From NCBI RefSeq assembly GCF_023195835.1, contig NZ_CP096199.1:1612001-1676000 (forward strand): a DNA stretch of 64,000 bases, in the 5' to 3' direction. This document shows, piece after piece, positions 1 to 8,849 of the stretch (positions within the stretch are counted from its first letter, which is position 1; every line of letters begins with the position of its first letter). Source of the DNA: Vibrio sinaloensis. Lineage in GTDB: Bacteria > Pseudomonadota > Gammaproteobacteria > Enterobacterales > Vibrionaceae. Position numbers and translations under genes: made by a program. The notes beneath the pieces are model-generated. The model ran no database searches. It worked only from the letters and a program-made list of their open reading frames with translations, and had not been told where the DNA came from.

Positions 1-132
1 AAAGTACAAACCCAAAAAGCCGCAGCCAGTTTCAACTATCTCATTTCACTGTCGAAGCTACTTGCCCTCTCCAGTGAGATGGATGCATTCAATCAATATC
101 AACGCAATGCGCTAACGACTTCAGGTTTATAA
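1..132 (+). CDS. TolC-family outer-membrane factor, C-terminal end only
   Basis: An open frame runs from the window edge to TAA at 130-132, giving the last 43 residues of a protein. They are helical and polar, ending in a serine/leucine-rich helix like the tail of TolC/NodT-type outer-membrane efflux proteins. The stop lies 9 bases before an HlyD-type adaptor gene, the usual partner of such a channel. The family call rests mainly on this context, because only the tail is visible. The start is outside the window. Confidence 0.5.
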   Translation, partial: KVQTQKAAASFNYLISLSKLLALSSEMDAFNQYQRNALTTSGL

Positions 133-141
133 GGGTCCACA

Positions 142-1119
142 ATGAAAAAAGCCAAATCACTCCTTCTTTCTGCGGCTGCACTGAGTGTGGCGTCTTGGGT
201 CGGCTACAGCTTTTATCAAGCATATCAACCACAGCCAGTTCGTCTTCAAGGGCAAATCGAATCTCAGCAGTACAGTATTTCGTCTAAGGTGCCGGGTCGA
301 ATCGACCAAATTTTGGTGCGTAAGGGCGACAAAATTGAGCAAGGCCAACTGATCTTTACTCTGCACAGTCCAGAAATTGAAGCCAAACTCGAGCAAGCCA
401 AAGCGGGCGAGAAAGCGGCCGATGCTATCGCTCTGGAAGCGGAGAAAGGCGCACGTACCCAACAGATTCAAGCGGCGAAAGATCAGTGGCTAAAAGCCAA
501 AGCCGCGTCTGCTCTGATGGAAAAAACCTACCTTAGAGTCAATAACCTATATAACGAGGGCGTAGTCGCCGAGCAAAAACGCGACGAAGCGCGTACCCAA
601 TGGGATGCGGCCAAATACACCGAAAGCGCGGCGTTTCAGATGTATCAACTTGCCCGGGAGGGCGCGCGTAGCGAGACTAAGCTAGCAGCTGCGGAGAAAG
701 CTCGTATGGCAGCAGGCGCCGTTGCAGAGGTAGAAGCGTACGCCCAAGATACTCGCATCGAAAGCTGGTTTAAAGGTGAAGTGTCTCAGGTACTCCTGCA
801 AAGTGGCGAGCTGGCTCCGCAAGGATTTCCTGTCGTGACGGTGATCGATACCGAAGATTCCTGGGCGGTATTCAATGTGCGTGAAGACTGGCTCAAACAT
901 TTTGCTAAAGGCGAACTGATCAACGCCTATGTACCCGCATTAGAGAAAAGCATTGAACTTAAAGTGACCCATATTGCGGTAATGGGTGACTTTGCTACAT
1001 GGCGCTCGACTGACGCCTCTCAAGGGTTTGATCTACGTACATTTGAAGTTGAAGCCAGACCCACTCAACCCGAGCAGCAACTGCGGATGGGAATGAGCTT
1101 GGTGGTTGAATTAGACTGA
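142..1119 (+). CDS. HlyD-family periplasmic adaptor (membrane fusion) protein
   Basis: 325 residues. An N-terminal signal anchor (about residues 5-25) is followed by a split biotinyl-lipoyl/barrel-sandwich domain (ISSKVPGRIDQILVRKGDKI at about 48-67). A long alanine/lysine/glutamate-rich coiled-coil hairpin follows (about 80-190), and then a second lipoyl half and a beta-barrel. This is the layout of adaptors such as EmrA and YhiI, which bridge an inner-membrane exporter to a TolC channel. It sits between a TolC-like tail and two ABC-2 permeases with tight spacing, so one tripartite export operon is likely. The substrate is unknown. Confidence 0.85.
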   Translation: MKKAKSLLLSAAALSVASWVGYSFYQAYQPQPVRLQGQIESQQYSISSKVPGRIDQILVRKGDKIEQGQLIFTLHSPEIEAKLEQAKAGEKAADAIALEAEKGARTQQIQAAKDQWLKAKAASALMEKTYLRVNNLYNEGVVAEQKRDEARTQWDAAKYTESAAFQMYQLAREGARSETKLAAAEKARMAAGAVAEVEAYAQDTRIESWFKGEVSQVLLQSGELAPQGFPVVTVIDTEDSWAVFNVREDWLKHFAKGELINAYVPALEKSIELKVTHIAVMGDFATWRSTDASQGFDLRTFEVEARPTQPEQQLRMGMSLVVELD

Positions 1120-1132
1120 GACTGAACGCGTC

Positions 1133-2293
1133 ATGCACGAAACAAATCTAGCGCAAATTCCGATCATCCAACGCGATAAATGGTTGCTCTCTTGTTTAAC
1201 CTGGGTGCCTATTTTATTGGTCCTGCTGATATGGGCGATATTTTCACGCGGCATTGCCCGTGATCTACCCATTGGGGTGGTCGATCTGGACCACAGTCCG
1301 CTGTCTGAGCAACTGACTCGTTATTATGACGCCACCTCAAGCATGGCGGTGCAATCGCACTACAGCAGTAGCATGGAGGCAAAAAAGGCTCTGGTGGCTG
1401 GAGAAATTTATGCGTACGCCGTGATCCCAAGCCAGTTCGAACGTGACACCTATAAGCAGCTCGCGCCCCAAGTCAGCGTGTTTTACAACAGTCAAATGAT
1501 ACTGATTGGTAAAGTATTGAACTCAGCGTTTGTCCAGGCACAATCAACCCTCAATGCCGAACTCGCCACGCTTGGCACTCTAAGCCAAGGTAACGCAACA
1601 TTAAGCTCTGCGATGGGTAAAGCGGTGCCGATTCGCAGCCAAATCACCCCGCTATTCAACAAAAACTCCAACTATGCACAGTTTTTGGTGTCGGCGGTCG
1701 TCCCGGCGTTGTGGCAAATCGTGATTGTAGTGTCAACGATACTGATCCTCTCCGCCAATTTGCGCGACCACGGGTTAACGGCGTGGCTGGGACAACAACC
1801 CATGTCTCGCCTGTTTAATACCTTACTGCCCTATACTTGGGTATTTGCGGCGCAAGGCATGGCCTTTTTGTGGTGGTTCTACTTAGGCTTTAAGTGGCCA
1901 ATGAACGGCAGCTTTATCTTGTTACTTCTTGCACAAAGCGTGACGATTGTGGCTTGCATGATCATGGGGTGCCTGTTCTTCTTTTTAACCCTGGACGCGG
2001 CGCGGGCGATGAGCTTCGCTGGCGCGTTTACCGCGCCAAGCTTTGCCTTTATGGGGATCACCTTTCCTGTATCCGATATGAACAGTTTGGCCCAAGGTTG
2101 GCGCAGTTTATTGCCCATAAGTCACTATATCGAAGTTCAGGTCAGCCAGGTGAGTTATGGACTGACGTGGGCCGAATCAGCACTGCACCTGATACCGATG
2201 CTGGGCTACGTTATCCCACTTGTTTTGGTGGCTAAACTCATCGACAAACATCTCGATAACGCTGCCCACTATCAACCTGGCGGGAGTCATTGA
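1133..2293 (+). CDS. ABC-2 type transporter permease (first of two)
   Basis: 386 residues. One N-terminal membrane segment (about 17-38) is followed by a roughly 130-residue periplasmic domain containing GVVDLDHSPLS, then five or so membrane helices in the C-terminal half. This is the ABC2_membrane_3 / YhhJ-YbhR topology. It follows the adaptor gene by 13 bases and meets the next permease at a TGATG junction. The pair would form the membrane part of a heterodimeric exporter for drugs or other amphipathic molecules. No ATP-binding subunit is encoded next to it. Confidence 0.85.
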   Translation: MHETNLAQIPIIQRDKWLLSCLTWVPILLVLLIWAIFSRGIARDLPIGVVDLDHSPLSEQLTRYYDATSSMAVQSHYSSSMEAKKALVAGEIYAYAVIPSQFERDTYKQLAPQVSVFYNSQMILIGKVLNSAFVQAQSTLNAELATLGTLSQGNATLSSAMGKAVPIRSQITPLFNKNSNYAQFLVSAVVPALWQIVIVVSTILILSANLRDHGLTAWLGQQPMSRLFNTLLPYTWVFAAQGMAFLWWFYLGFKWPMNGSFILLLLAQSVTIVACMIMGCLFFFLTLDAARAMSFAGAFTAPSFAFMGITFPVSDMNSLAQGWRSLLPISHYIEVQVSQVSYGLTWAESALHLIPMLGYVIPLVLVAKLIDKHLDNAAHYQPGGSH

Positions 2294-3429
2294 TGAAGTT
2301 ATTACTGCTGCTGAAAGCCGAGCTGAAAGCGATTTTGACCAACCCTGTGGTGGTACTCACCGTGTTTGGTGGAGTCGTGTTTTACTCGTTTCTCTACCCC
2401 TTGCCATACAGTCAGCAAACCCCTCGCGAGCAACTCATTAGCGTGGTGAACCTCGATAAAAGCCAAACCAGTTATCGGCTAGAGCGTATGGTTGATGCGA
2501 CACCACAAGTAAAAATGGTGCAGCGTGACTCAAGCATTGAAGCGGCGAGACTCGCTTTCCTTAATGGAAAGATCAGTGGGATCTTGGTGATTCCCGAGCA
2601 TTTCTACAAAGACCTAATGCTCGGTAAAAGCCCAACGTTAGCTTATGCTGGCGATGCCTCTTACTTTCTGGTCTATGGCACCATAGTTGAGGGGCTCGCA
2701 CAGGCCGGTGGCACACTTGCGGCGCAAACGACCGTTGCTAAGCTGATGTTGGATGGCACCCCACTCTCCCAAGCCAGCGAGCAATATGCGGCCACCAAAA
2801 TCAATATGAAACCAACCTTTAACCCCAGAATGGGCTATGTCGATTATGTGGTGCCAGCGGTATTCGTGTTGATTTTGCAACAGACTCTGGCCATGGCGGC
2901 AGGGCTTGTGGTCGGGACACAAAAGCAAGGGCGTGGTTACTGGGTTAAAGTCTCAGCGGCAAAACTGTTATTTGCCCGTGGCATCGTGTTAGTGAGCATC
3001 TATTATCTGTTAACCCTGTACTATTTTGGTGCGAGTTTTAGCCTACAAGGTGTGAGTCAACTGGCGCAAAAAGCCGAACTGTTGACGTTTGCTTTGCCTT
3101 TTTTGATCGCCACCTTCTCTATCGGTATTTGGTTGGGCTCGATTACGCCGAGAAGAGAGTTGGTGACGCTGGTGGTGTTGATTAGCTCGATGCCACTGAT
3201 TTTCAGTGCCGGATTTATTTGGCCGGTGGAGATGATTCCCGCACCTATCGTTTGGCTGTCGCAGTTGTTTCCGAGTACCCCTGCGATCCAAGGCTTTTTG
3301 AGGCTTAATCAGATGGGCGGCAGCTGGCAGAGCGTGGCACATGAGTATGCCCAATTGTGGGGGCAATGTGTTATCTGGAGCATCTTAGCCTACTGGGCGT
3401 ATCGCCAAGCGCTGGAGCATAAAACCTAG
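2293..3429 (+). CDS. ABC-2 type transporter permease (second of two)
   Basis: 378 residues from the ATG at 2293. A TTG one codon earlier is in frame, but the ATG makes the classic TGATG coupling with the upstream stop. It has the same topology as its neighbour: an N-terminal helix (about 18-38), a periplasmic domain with VVNLDKSQTSYRLERMVDAT, and a C-terminal bundle with FSAGFIWPVEMIP. It ends the export operon, and a hairpin terminator follows within 15 bases. An ATPase must be supplied from elsewhere, or lies upstream of the window. Confidence 0.85.
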   Translation: MKLLLLLKAELKAILTNPVVVLTVFGGVVFYSFLYPLPYSQQTPREQLISVVNLDKSQTSYRLERMVDATPQVKMVQRDSSIEAARLAFLNGKISGILVIPEHFYKDLMLGKSPTLAYAGDASYFLVYGTIVEGLAQAGGTLAAQTTVAKLMLDGTPLSQASEQYAATKINMKPTFNPRMGYVDYVVPAVFVLILQQTLAMAAGLVVGTQKQGRGYWVKVSAAKLLFARGIVLVSIYYLLTLYYFGASFSLQGVSQLAQKAELLTFALPFLIATFSIGIWLGSITPRRELVTLVVLISSMPLIFSAGFIWPVEMIPAPIVWLSQLFPSTPAIQGFLRLNQMGGSWQSVAHEYAQLWGQCVIWSILAYWAYRQALEHKT

Positions 3430-3441
3430 CAACGCCCAATA

Positions 3442-3467
3442 AATGGCCCAGCTTCTTCTGGGCCATT
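3442..3467. terminator. bidirectional intrinsic terminator between exporter operon and EAL gene
   Basis: A 9-bp perfect stem AATGGCCCA / TGGGCCATT with an 8-base loop, followed by GGTTTATTTTT on the + strand. It lies between two convergent genes, so it probably serves both. Confidence 0.8.
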
Positions 3468-3470
3468 GGT

Positions 3471-6182
3471 TTATTTTTGCACTATCGCCAATATATCACC
3501 GGCTGGCATGGGTTTATAAAAGTAGTAACCCTGGATCTCCTCAATGTTCCAATTGCGCAATTTACGTAGTTGCGACGCGCTTTCCACGCCTTCAGCGACG
3601 GTAGTTAACCCAAGCTCTTGTGCCATATTGGCGATATGACGCACCAAACTTTTCGCCCGATCATTAGTATCTAACTGATCAATGTAGGATTTATCCAGTT
3701 TAACGATATCTAACGGGTAGCTACACAAGGTGGTAAACGATGAATAGCCGGTACCAAAATCATCAAGCGCAAACAACACGCCTTGCGCTTTGATCTCATC
3801 CATTAATGCCACAACTTCGCTCTCTGGCCCCATTAAGATACTTTCAGTCAGCTCGATAACAAGCTGGCCAGCACCAATCTGGTATCGATCGATCAAATCT
3901 TCCAGATAAGCACTAAGCAAAGAGTGGTAGAAATGCGGGGCGCTCAAATTGACATGCACCGAGAACGGTTTCCCGCCGTTTTGCGCCTGAATTTGATTAA
4001 CCTGTTGAATAAACTCACAAGCTTGGCGAAGGATTTGCTCGCCTAACTCAATCACTAAATCGGCCTGTTCGGCCAAAGGAACAAAAATAGCGGGAGATAC
4101 AAAACCCAACTTAGGATGTTGCCAGCGAGCGAGAGCCTCAAAACCGGTGATTTGGCCACTCTTGCTGTCGACTATCGGTTGATAGTAAGGATAGATTTCA
4201 CCACTATGAATGGCACCCGCAATATCGCGCTTAATCGCGGCAGCAGTCTGAGAGCGCTCAAACATATCTTGAGTCACACGCTGAATCGACACCGAGCCCT
4301 TCTCACCCTTGTGATTTTGCACCGCGTAACTGGCCGCCTGCAACAAATGGTTAAAGTCGTAATCGCTCAGCTCAGGTGGCACAACACTCACATGACAGCG
4401 CAGATCCACTTCCACCCCATTCACCTGCTGCTTCTCTGACAGCTCTTCATGCAACCTCATCGCTCCCCACAGCGCCTCATCAAACTGACGGTGAGTCGCT
4501 ACCAAGGCGACAAACTCATCGGCACTGAGGCGACCAACACGAAAACGGGCCAGTTTGCTCTTGATTAGTGCTGCGACATACTTTACCGCTTCGTCATACT
4601 TCTCATGACCATAAACATCGGCAATCACATTAAGGTTGGGAATCGAGAAATAGATAAATGACAGCTCTTTCGCTTCCAGCTCTCGAAATTGCTCAATAAT
4701 CGCCTTTCGATTCCATAGGCCAGACAACGCGTCTCGCTCAACCAAATCTTCAATCAGTTTGGCCTGCTGCTTCTTCTCGCGCACATCACTGATGGAGAGC
4801 ATCACCGCATCTTCTCCCTGATAGGTGATGCGGCTCACTTCAATATGACAGTCAACTTCCACCCCTTGGCTGGTCAGCATCTGCGCTTCAAATTGCGTCT
4901 CACCCTTGGCAAACTGGCGATACATCACATCAATTTGGCACTCTGGTTGGTCTGTCTCTGCGCAAAGCAAATCCAGCGGTTGATGCAGCAACTGCTCCCG
5001 TTGATATTCGAGCAGAGAAAGCGCAGTTTGGTTGATATCGATAATCGCCCGCTCGCGAATCAGAATCATAGCAATGCTCTTACTTTGGTACAGGGCGTCA
5101 AACTTGTGCTGCGCATCTTGCAAACGCGCGTGAGCCTGCGTGGTGTTGGTAGCCAGCGCTTGTACTAAGTTTGATAAGCGCTCTAACTCATCTTTACTCG
5201 GTTTATCAAAGCCATCGAGCTTGTATGCCTCAAACAAGGCACTGAGGTCGCGCTGTAAATCGGAGAATCGGTGCGCAACACGACGGCGGAAGGTTAAAAA
5301 GGTGATCAGAGAAATAGCGACAGTCACGACGGCGAGGGCCGCCAGCAGATAGTAGAAAATGACATTGCCTTTATTAAAATAGGCTCGGCTGATCGTGGTT
5401 TTGATGGTCGCCACGGGAGAGCCTGACAATCCCACAACATTGACCCATTCCGTCATCGTATCGCGCTGTTTTTTTATCTCACGATGGGGAAGAGTTGGTG
5501 TCTGGTGTGTGTGTTCTACAACAGGAGCGATCTCATTCTCTGCGATCAGAATCGATTGAAAATCACCGGGAAAACGTTGCGATAGATTTTGTCCCCAGAT
5601 CAACCAACCCGATGAGCCAGACTCACCTTCGCTGTCTCGCACCGGCGTTAAGCTGATATTCCAGATCTCGTCTTCCACCAATATAAGCCCACTTTTAGCA
5701 GCGCGCGCCGCATCTAATACACCATTCATTAAGTTGATGTGGCGCATTACTTGAGGGTGGGTTGCGACCCACTGTGCCAAGTGTTCAAAATGGGTATGAT
5801 TGTCGTCTGCGACACTGGCCACCATTTGCCCTTTCAAATCACTGATCACCATCAGGTCGAGGCCAAGGGCATCGAGTCCGTCTTGAGACAAATTGCGTTC
5901 AATAAAGCCGTTGATATCGGCCCCGAGAAGCAGTTGATGTGTTTCATCCCAGTAAGCCCAGTCATAGGAGCGCCCCTCAATATCGCTGCTAAGCCCAACA
6001 ATCACGCTGTGAGCTTGGTTACTGGCTTGTTGGAGCTCGCTATTTTCTAGATCATCAATTGCGAGGATAAAGAAATAACGGGTGATCAGGAGGCAGCTTA
6101 GGGTGACCCCCATTAATCCAAGGATAAAATAGAGCGCGGTCTTGGTTTGCAGGGTTGGGTTGAACAGTCGAAACGGATTCAT
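3471..6182 (-). CDS. CHASE4-PAS-GGDEF-EAL protein, likely c-di-GMP phosphodiesterase
   Basis: 903 residues. TM1 (about 17-40) is followed by a periplasmic CHASE4-like sensor (about 45-265, with RSYDWAYWDETHQ), TM2 (about 273-298), a linker, a PAS domain (about 358-470), a GGDEF domain (about 485-640) and an EAL domain (about 655-900). The GGDEF active site reads RLSADEF (about 551-557), so cyclase activity is unlikely. The EAL domain keeps FEALARW (about 681) and DDFGTGYSS, consistent with c-di-GMP hydrolysis. It is a single gene, convergent with the export operon. The degenerate GGDEF may act as a GTP-binding regulatory domain. The sensed ligand is unknown. Confidence 0.9.
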   Translation of the reverse strand: MNPFRLFNPTLQTKTALYFILGLMGVTLSCLLITRYFFILAIDDLENSELQQASNQAHSVIVGLSSDIEGRSYDWAYWDETHQLLLGADINGFIERNLSQDGLDALGLDLMVISDLKGQMVASVADDNHTHFEHLAQWVATHPQVMRHINLMNGVLDAARAAKSGLILVEDEIWNISLTPVRDSEGESGSSGWLIWGQNLSQRFPGDFQSILIAENEIAPVVEHTHQTPTLPHREIKKQRDTMTEWVNVVGLSGSPVATIKTTISRAYFNKGNVIFYYLLAALAVVTVAISLITFLTFRRRVAHRFSDLQRDLSALFEAYKLDGFDKPSKDELERLSNLVQALATNTTQAHARLQDAQHKFDALYQSKSIAMILIRERAIIDINQTALSLLEYQREQLLHQPLDLLCAETDQPECQIDVMYRQFAKGETQFEAQMLTSQGVEVDCHIEVSRITYQGEDAVMLSISDVREKKQQAKLIEDLVERDALSGLWNRKAIIEQFRELEAKELSFIYFSIPNLNVIADVYGHEKYDEAVKYVAALIKSKLARFRVGRLSADEFVALVATHRQFDEALWGAMRLHEELSEKQQVNGVEVDLRCHVSVVPPELSDYDFNHLLQAASYAVQNHKGEKGSVSIQRVTQDMFERSQTAAAIKRDIAGAIHSGEIYPYYQPIVDSKSGQITGFEALARWQHPKLGFVSPAIFVPLAEQADLVIELGEQILRQACEFIQQVNQIQAQNGGKPFSVHVNLSAPHFYHSLLSAYLEDLIDRYQIGAGQLVIELTESILMGPESEVVALMDEIKAQGVLFALDDFGTGYSSFTTLCSYPLDIVKLDKSYIDQLDTNDRAKSLVRHIANMAQELGLTTVAEGVESASQLRKLRNWNIEEIQGYYFYKPMPAGDILAIVQK

Positions 6183-6312
6183 TCAAAGCGGAACAGTATG
6201 ATTAGATTAGTGAATACTATAACAGCAAATCACAATATACGTTGATATTGATCCTAATTTTAGATGTATCAATAGTGCAGAGTTGCGCGATAACCCGATC
6301 TTGTCCAGAAAT

Positions 6313-6699
6313 TTAATCACTCTCCCATGTTTGCCATCGACGTTTCATTTTGTCGATGGTTTCGGGCTCGACATCGTGAATCGTACCAAAATCGTCATGA
6401 CACTCTATGACTTCAAACTCGGCCTGGTAGCGTTTCGCCATCTTAAAGTAAGGCGCAATTTCCCAGCGACGTACAAAGGTGTTCGAGACCACAACATCTT
6501 TTCCCTGTTGTAAGCAGCGTCGAGTTTGATCTTGGCACCATTGGTGCGCCTGTGTCAGTTTGCTGGGCTCAAAGTAGTACTCTCCCGCTTGATTAACGAA
6601 AAACATATCGGCTTCGAGGTGTACCGCGTCAAGAGTCTTAGCCAATGTGCTTTTACCTGATCCAGGCAAGCCACGGATTATTGTCAGTTTTAATCTCAT
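6313..6699 (-). CDS. small P-loop ATPase/kinase (zeta-toxin or nucleotide-kinase-like fold)
   Basis: 128 residues starting LTIIRGLPGSGKSTLAKTL, a clear Walker A (GLPGSGKST) at about residues 9-17. A likely substrate or magnesium region follows (HLEADMFFV, about 31-39). The compact size matches the AAA_33 family of uncharacterised ATP-binding proteins. It stands alone between the EAL gene and the divergent metA. No antitoxin-like partner is adjacent, so a toxin role is not supported. Function unknown. Confidence 0.75.
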   Translation of the reverse strand: MRLKLTIIRGLPGSGKSTLAKTLDAVHLEADMFFVNQAGEYYFEPSKLTQAHQWCQDQTRRCLQQGKDVVVSNTFVRRWEIAPYFKMAKRYQAEFEVIECHDDFGTIHDVEPETIDKMKRRWQTWESD

Positions 6700-6788
6700 A
6701 AACAGTCATCATGCTCACTAGAGCGAGAATGTTATTACAAGTTGAGGATAAAATGCTATCGACATATCGATAAGCTTGGGTTAAGTTT

Positions 6789-6804
6789 AGAAGTATAGAC
6801 GTCC
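6789..6804 (+). promoter_or_regulatory. tandem MetJ operator (two Met boxes)
   Basis: Two adjacent 8-mers, AGAAGTAT and AGACGTCC, match the MetJ box AGACGTCT at 6 of 8 and 7 of 8 positions. They lie 25 bases before the metA start. Adjacent octamers in front of a methionine biosynthesis gene are the known layout of MetJ/SAM repression sites. Confidence 0.75.
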
Positions 6805-6828
6805 ATAATTACGCTTAGGGAGTAAGCT

Positions 6829-7770
6829 GTGCCGATCAAGATCCCCGATCAATTACCTGCATCTGATGTGCTACGCACTGAGAATATTTTTGTCATGTCT
6901 GAGTCTCGCGCTTCGACACAGGAAATTCGTCCGCTCAAAGTGCTGATTCTCAACCTCATGCCCAAGAAAATTGAAACGGAAACACAGTTTTTGCGCCTGC
7001 TGTCCAACAGCCCGCTTCAAGTTGACATTGAGTTGTTGCGCATTGATGACCGCCCAAGCAAGAACACTCCGACCGAACACCTCGACAATTTCTATCGCCA
7101 ATTTGAAATGGTCAAAGGTCGCAATTTCGATGGTTTGATCATTACCGGAGCGCCGCTGGGCCTGGTACAATTTGAAGATGTGATCTATTGGGAGCATCTA
7201 CAAACCATTATGAGTTGGGCCAAAGATCACGTGACATCGACCCTCTATGTATGTTGGGCCGCTCAAGCGGGGCTGAAGTTACTGTACGACCTACCCAAAC
7301 GTACGCGTAAAGAAAAGCTCTCTGGCGTATATAATCATCAAATCCACCAGCCTTTCCACCCGATTTTGCGCGGGTTTGACGATACCTTCTTGGCACCACA
7401 CTCACGCTATGCAGACTTCTCTCCAGAATATCTTGCGGAACATACCGATTTGGATATTCTCGCGACCTCGGATGTGGCCGGTGTGTATTTGGCATCGACC
7501 AAAGATAAGCGCAATGTCTTCGTGACCGGTCATCCTGAATACGACTCGCACACTCTGCATAACGAATATATTCGCGACTTGGGTGAAGGCATGGAGCCAG
7601 CAATTCCGGTGAACTACTACCCGAATAACAACCCAGACAACAAACCGGTGGCCAGTTGGCGCAGTCATGGCCATTTGCTGTTCGCCAATTGGCTCAACTA
7701 TTGTGTTTACCAGCAAACCCCATACGATCTTGACCACTTCAGTGAAGCCAACTTCACCAAAGATGACTAA
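6829..7770 (+). CDS. metA: homoserine O-succinyltransferase
   Basis: 313 residues, full length for MetA (about 309 in E. coli). It activates homoserine with succinyl-CoA in the first committed step of methionine synthesis, in the cytosol. Visible family motifs include [19 protein letters not shown] (about 40-58), the nucleophile region [10 protein letters not shown] with Cys near 142, and VTGHPEYD near 235, which carries the His/Glu of the catalytic triad. The start is GTG at 6829, preceded by AGGGAGTAAGCT as ribosome binding site. MetJ boxes lie upstream and an intrinsic terminator follows directly. Confidence 0.97.
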   Translation: MPIKIPDQLPASDVLRTENIFVMSESRASTQEIRPLKVLILNLMPKKIETETQFLRLLSNSPLQVDIELLRIDDRPSKNTPTEHLDNFYRQFEMVKGRNFDGLIITGAPLGLVQFEDVIYWEHLQTIMSWAKDHVTSTLYVCWAAQAGLKLLYDLPKRTRKEKLSGVYNHQIHQPFHPILRGFDDTFLAPHSRYADFSPEYLAEHTDLDILATSDVAGVYLASTKDKRNVFVTGHPEYDSHTLHNEYIRDLGEGMEPAIPVNYYPNNNPDNKPVASWRSHGHLLFANWLNYCVYQQTPYDLDHFSEANFTKDD

Positions 7771-7775
7771 GCAAC

Positions 7776-7805
7776 AAAAAAAGCAGCGACATCGCTGCTT
7801 TTTTT
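7776..7805 (+). terminator. metA: metA intrinsic terminator
   Basis: AAAAAAAGCAGCGA pairs with TCGCTGCTTTTTTT, and more T residues follow. It starts 6 bases after the metA stop. Confidence 0.9.
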
Positions 7806-7962
7806 GTTTTTACTGTTTCGTGAACAAAGAGACAGGTTGACGTGAAAAGTTTGTTGTCTTAGTGGTAGCGTTCAGATCACATCGCGTATTTCGCCGCTGC
7901 TAAGCTGGGGTTCGGACTGCAAACCGGCGTAATTTAACGGTTTTCGCTACTCGTTGATAAAT

Positions 7963-8628
7963 ATGGCTATTGTTCGACTTTTTCTGTTACTGCTTGTCAC
8001 AGCCTGTGCCCCACTCTCACAACACCCCACCAATAGAACAGATAAGCAGTCTCAAGCTGACGCTCGAATTACACTCGGAATGGAGTATCTGCAACTTGGC
8101 CAACTCGATAGAGCCGGTCAAAACTTTGAAGCCGCGCTCGCTCATGCTCCAAACTACTATCGCGCACAACTGGCCCAAGCCATCTATTTGCAACACGCTG
8201 GGCTCGCCGATCTTGCCGGGCAACGCTATCAAACACTGCTCGAGCAACATAGTAGGCAACCTGAAGTGCTGCTCAGCTATGCAACGTTTCTGTGTCAGCA
8301 GCAACAGTTTCAGCAAGCACACGCTTGGTTTGAAAAATCGCTTCGTCATGCCCTAGCATCGCAGCGCGTTGCCAATTATCAAAACGCCGCCTTATGCGCC
8401 ATCAAGGCAGAGAATCACCAGCAGGCAGGCACTTATCTCGTCCACGCACTCGAGTATCAACCCAATCGACTCGACCTTCGCCTTCATTTGGCTCAAGTCG
8501 CGATTAACACCGGAGACACAGAGCAAGCTGCAGCGCAGTTGACCATAGTAGAGTCGCACCATGGTGCAAGTCAGGCGACACAAGCCTTATGGCAAGAAAT
8601 CCATTCGCTGGAAAGAGCAGACCGCTAG
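7963..8628 (+). CDS. TPR-repeat lipoprotein, PilF/PilW-like
   Basis: 221 residues from the ATG at 7963. A TTG three codons earlier is in frame but has no better ribosome site. The N-terminus MAIVRLFLLLLVTACAPLS is a lipoprotein signal with lipobox VTAC. The rest is made of TPR repeats, e.g. ARITLGMEYLQLGQLDRAGQ, followed by further A/L/Y-rich helical pairs. This is the pattern of PilF/PilW pilotins, which help assemble type IV pilus secretin. No pilus genes are adjacent, and vibrios usually carry their main pilF elsewhere, so this may be a paralogue with another role. Confidence 0.7.
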   Translation: MAIVRLFLLLLVTACAPLSQHPTNRTDKQSQADARITLGMEYLQLGQLDRAGQNFEAALAHAPNYYRAQLAQAIYLQHAGLADLAGQRYQTLLEQHSRQPEVLLSYATFLCQQQQFQQAHAWFEKSLRHALASQRVANYQNAALCAIKAENHQQAGTYLVHALEYQPNRLDLRLHLAQVAINTGDTEQAAAQLTIVESHHGASQATQALWQEIHSLERADR

Positions 8629-8813
8629 CGCCGCTTCGAGTGGTGAGTGTTTCTGCGGCGTTTCACTCGAGAGACACGTTGAATACGTTGATACTCCCGA
8701 TAAAGGATATAGATAAATCCGCCAAGGCCAAGCAGCAGTAGAACAGCGAACAGCCAGAGAAAGCTATGACAAATCCACTCGGGTTCACAGGGCATATAGA
8801 TCTCAAACTCCAT
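8625..8813 (-). CDS. small single-pass membrane protein, function unknown
   Basis: 62 residues: a short acidic head with two cysteines (MPCEPEWICHS), one strong membrane helix (about 18-40, LWLFAVLLLLGLGGFIYILY) and a very basic tail rich in Arg, Lys and His. The predicted topology is tail-in. A good ribosome site, AAGGGGGAT, lies just before the ATG, which supports a real gene rather than a chance frame. Its last 4 bases overlap the end of the convergent TPR gene. I do not recognise the family. Confidence 0.6.
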   Translation of the reverse strand: MEFEIYMPCEPEWICHSFLWLFAVLLLLGLGGFIYILYREYQRIQRVSRVKRRRNTHHSKRR

Positions 8814-8849
8814 CGCATCCCCCTTAAAACCGATTGATTTCGATATGAA

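Noticed and set aside
6313..6699. Zeta-toxin / toxin-antitoxin module
   Set aside because: Only the P-loop is zeta-like. No antitoxin gene is adjacent and the protein is shorter than zeta toxins.
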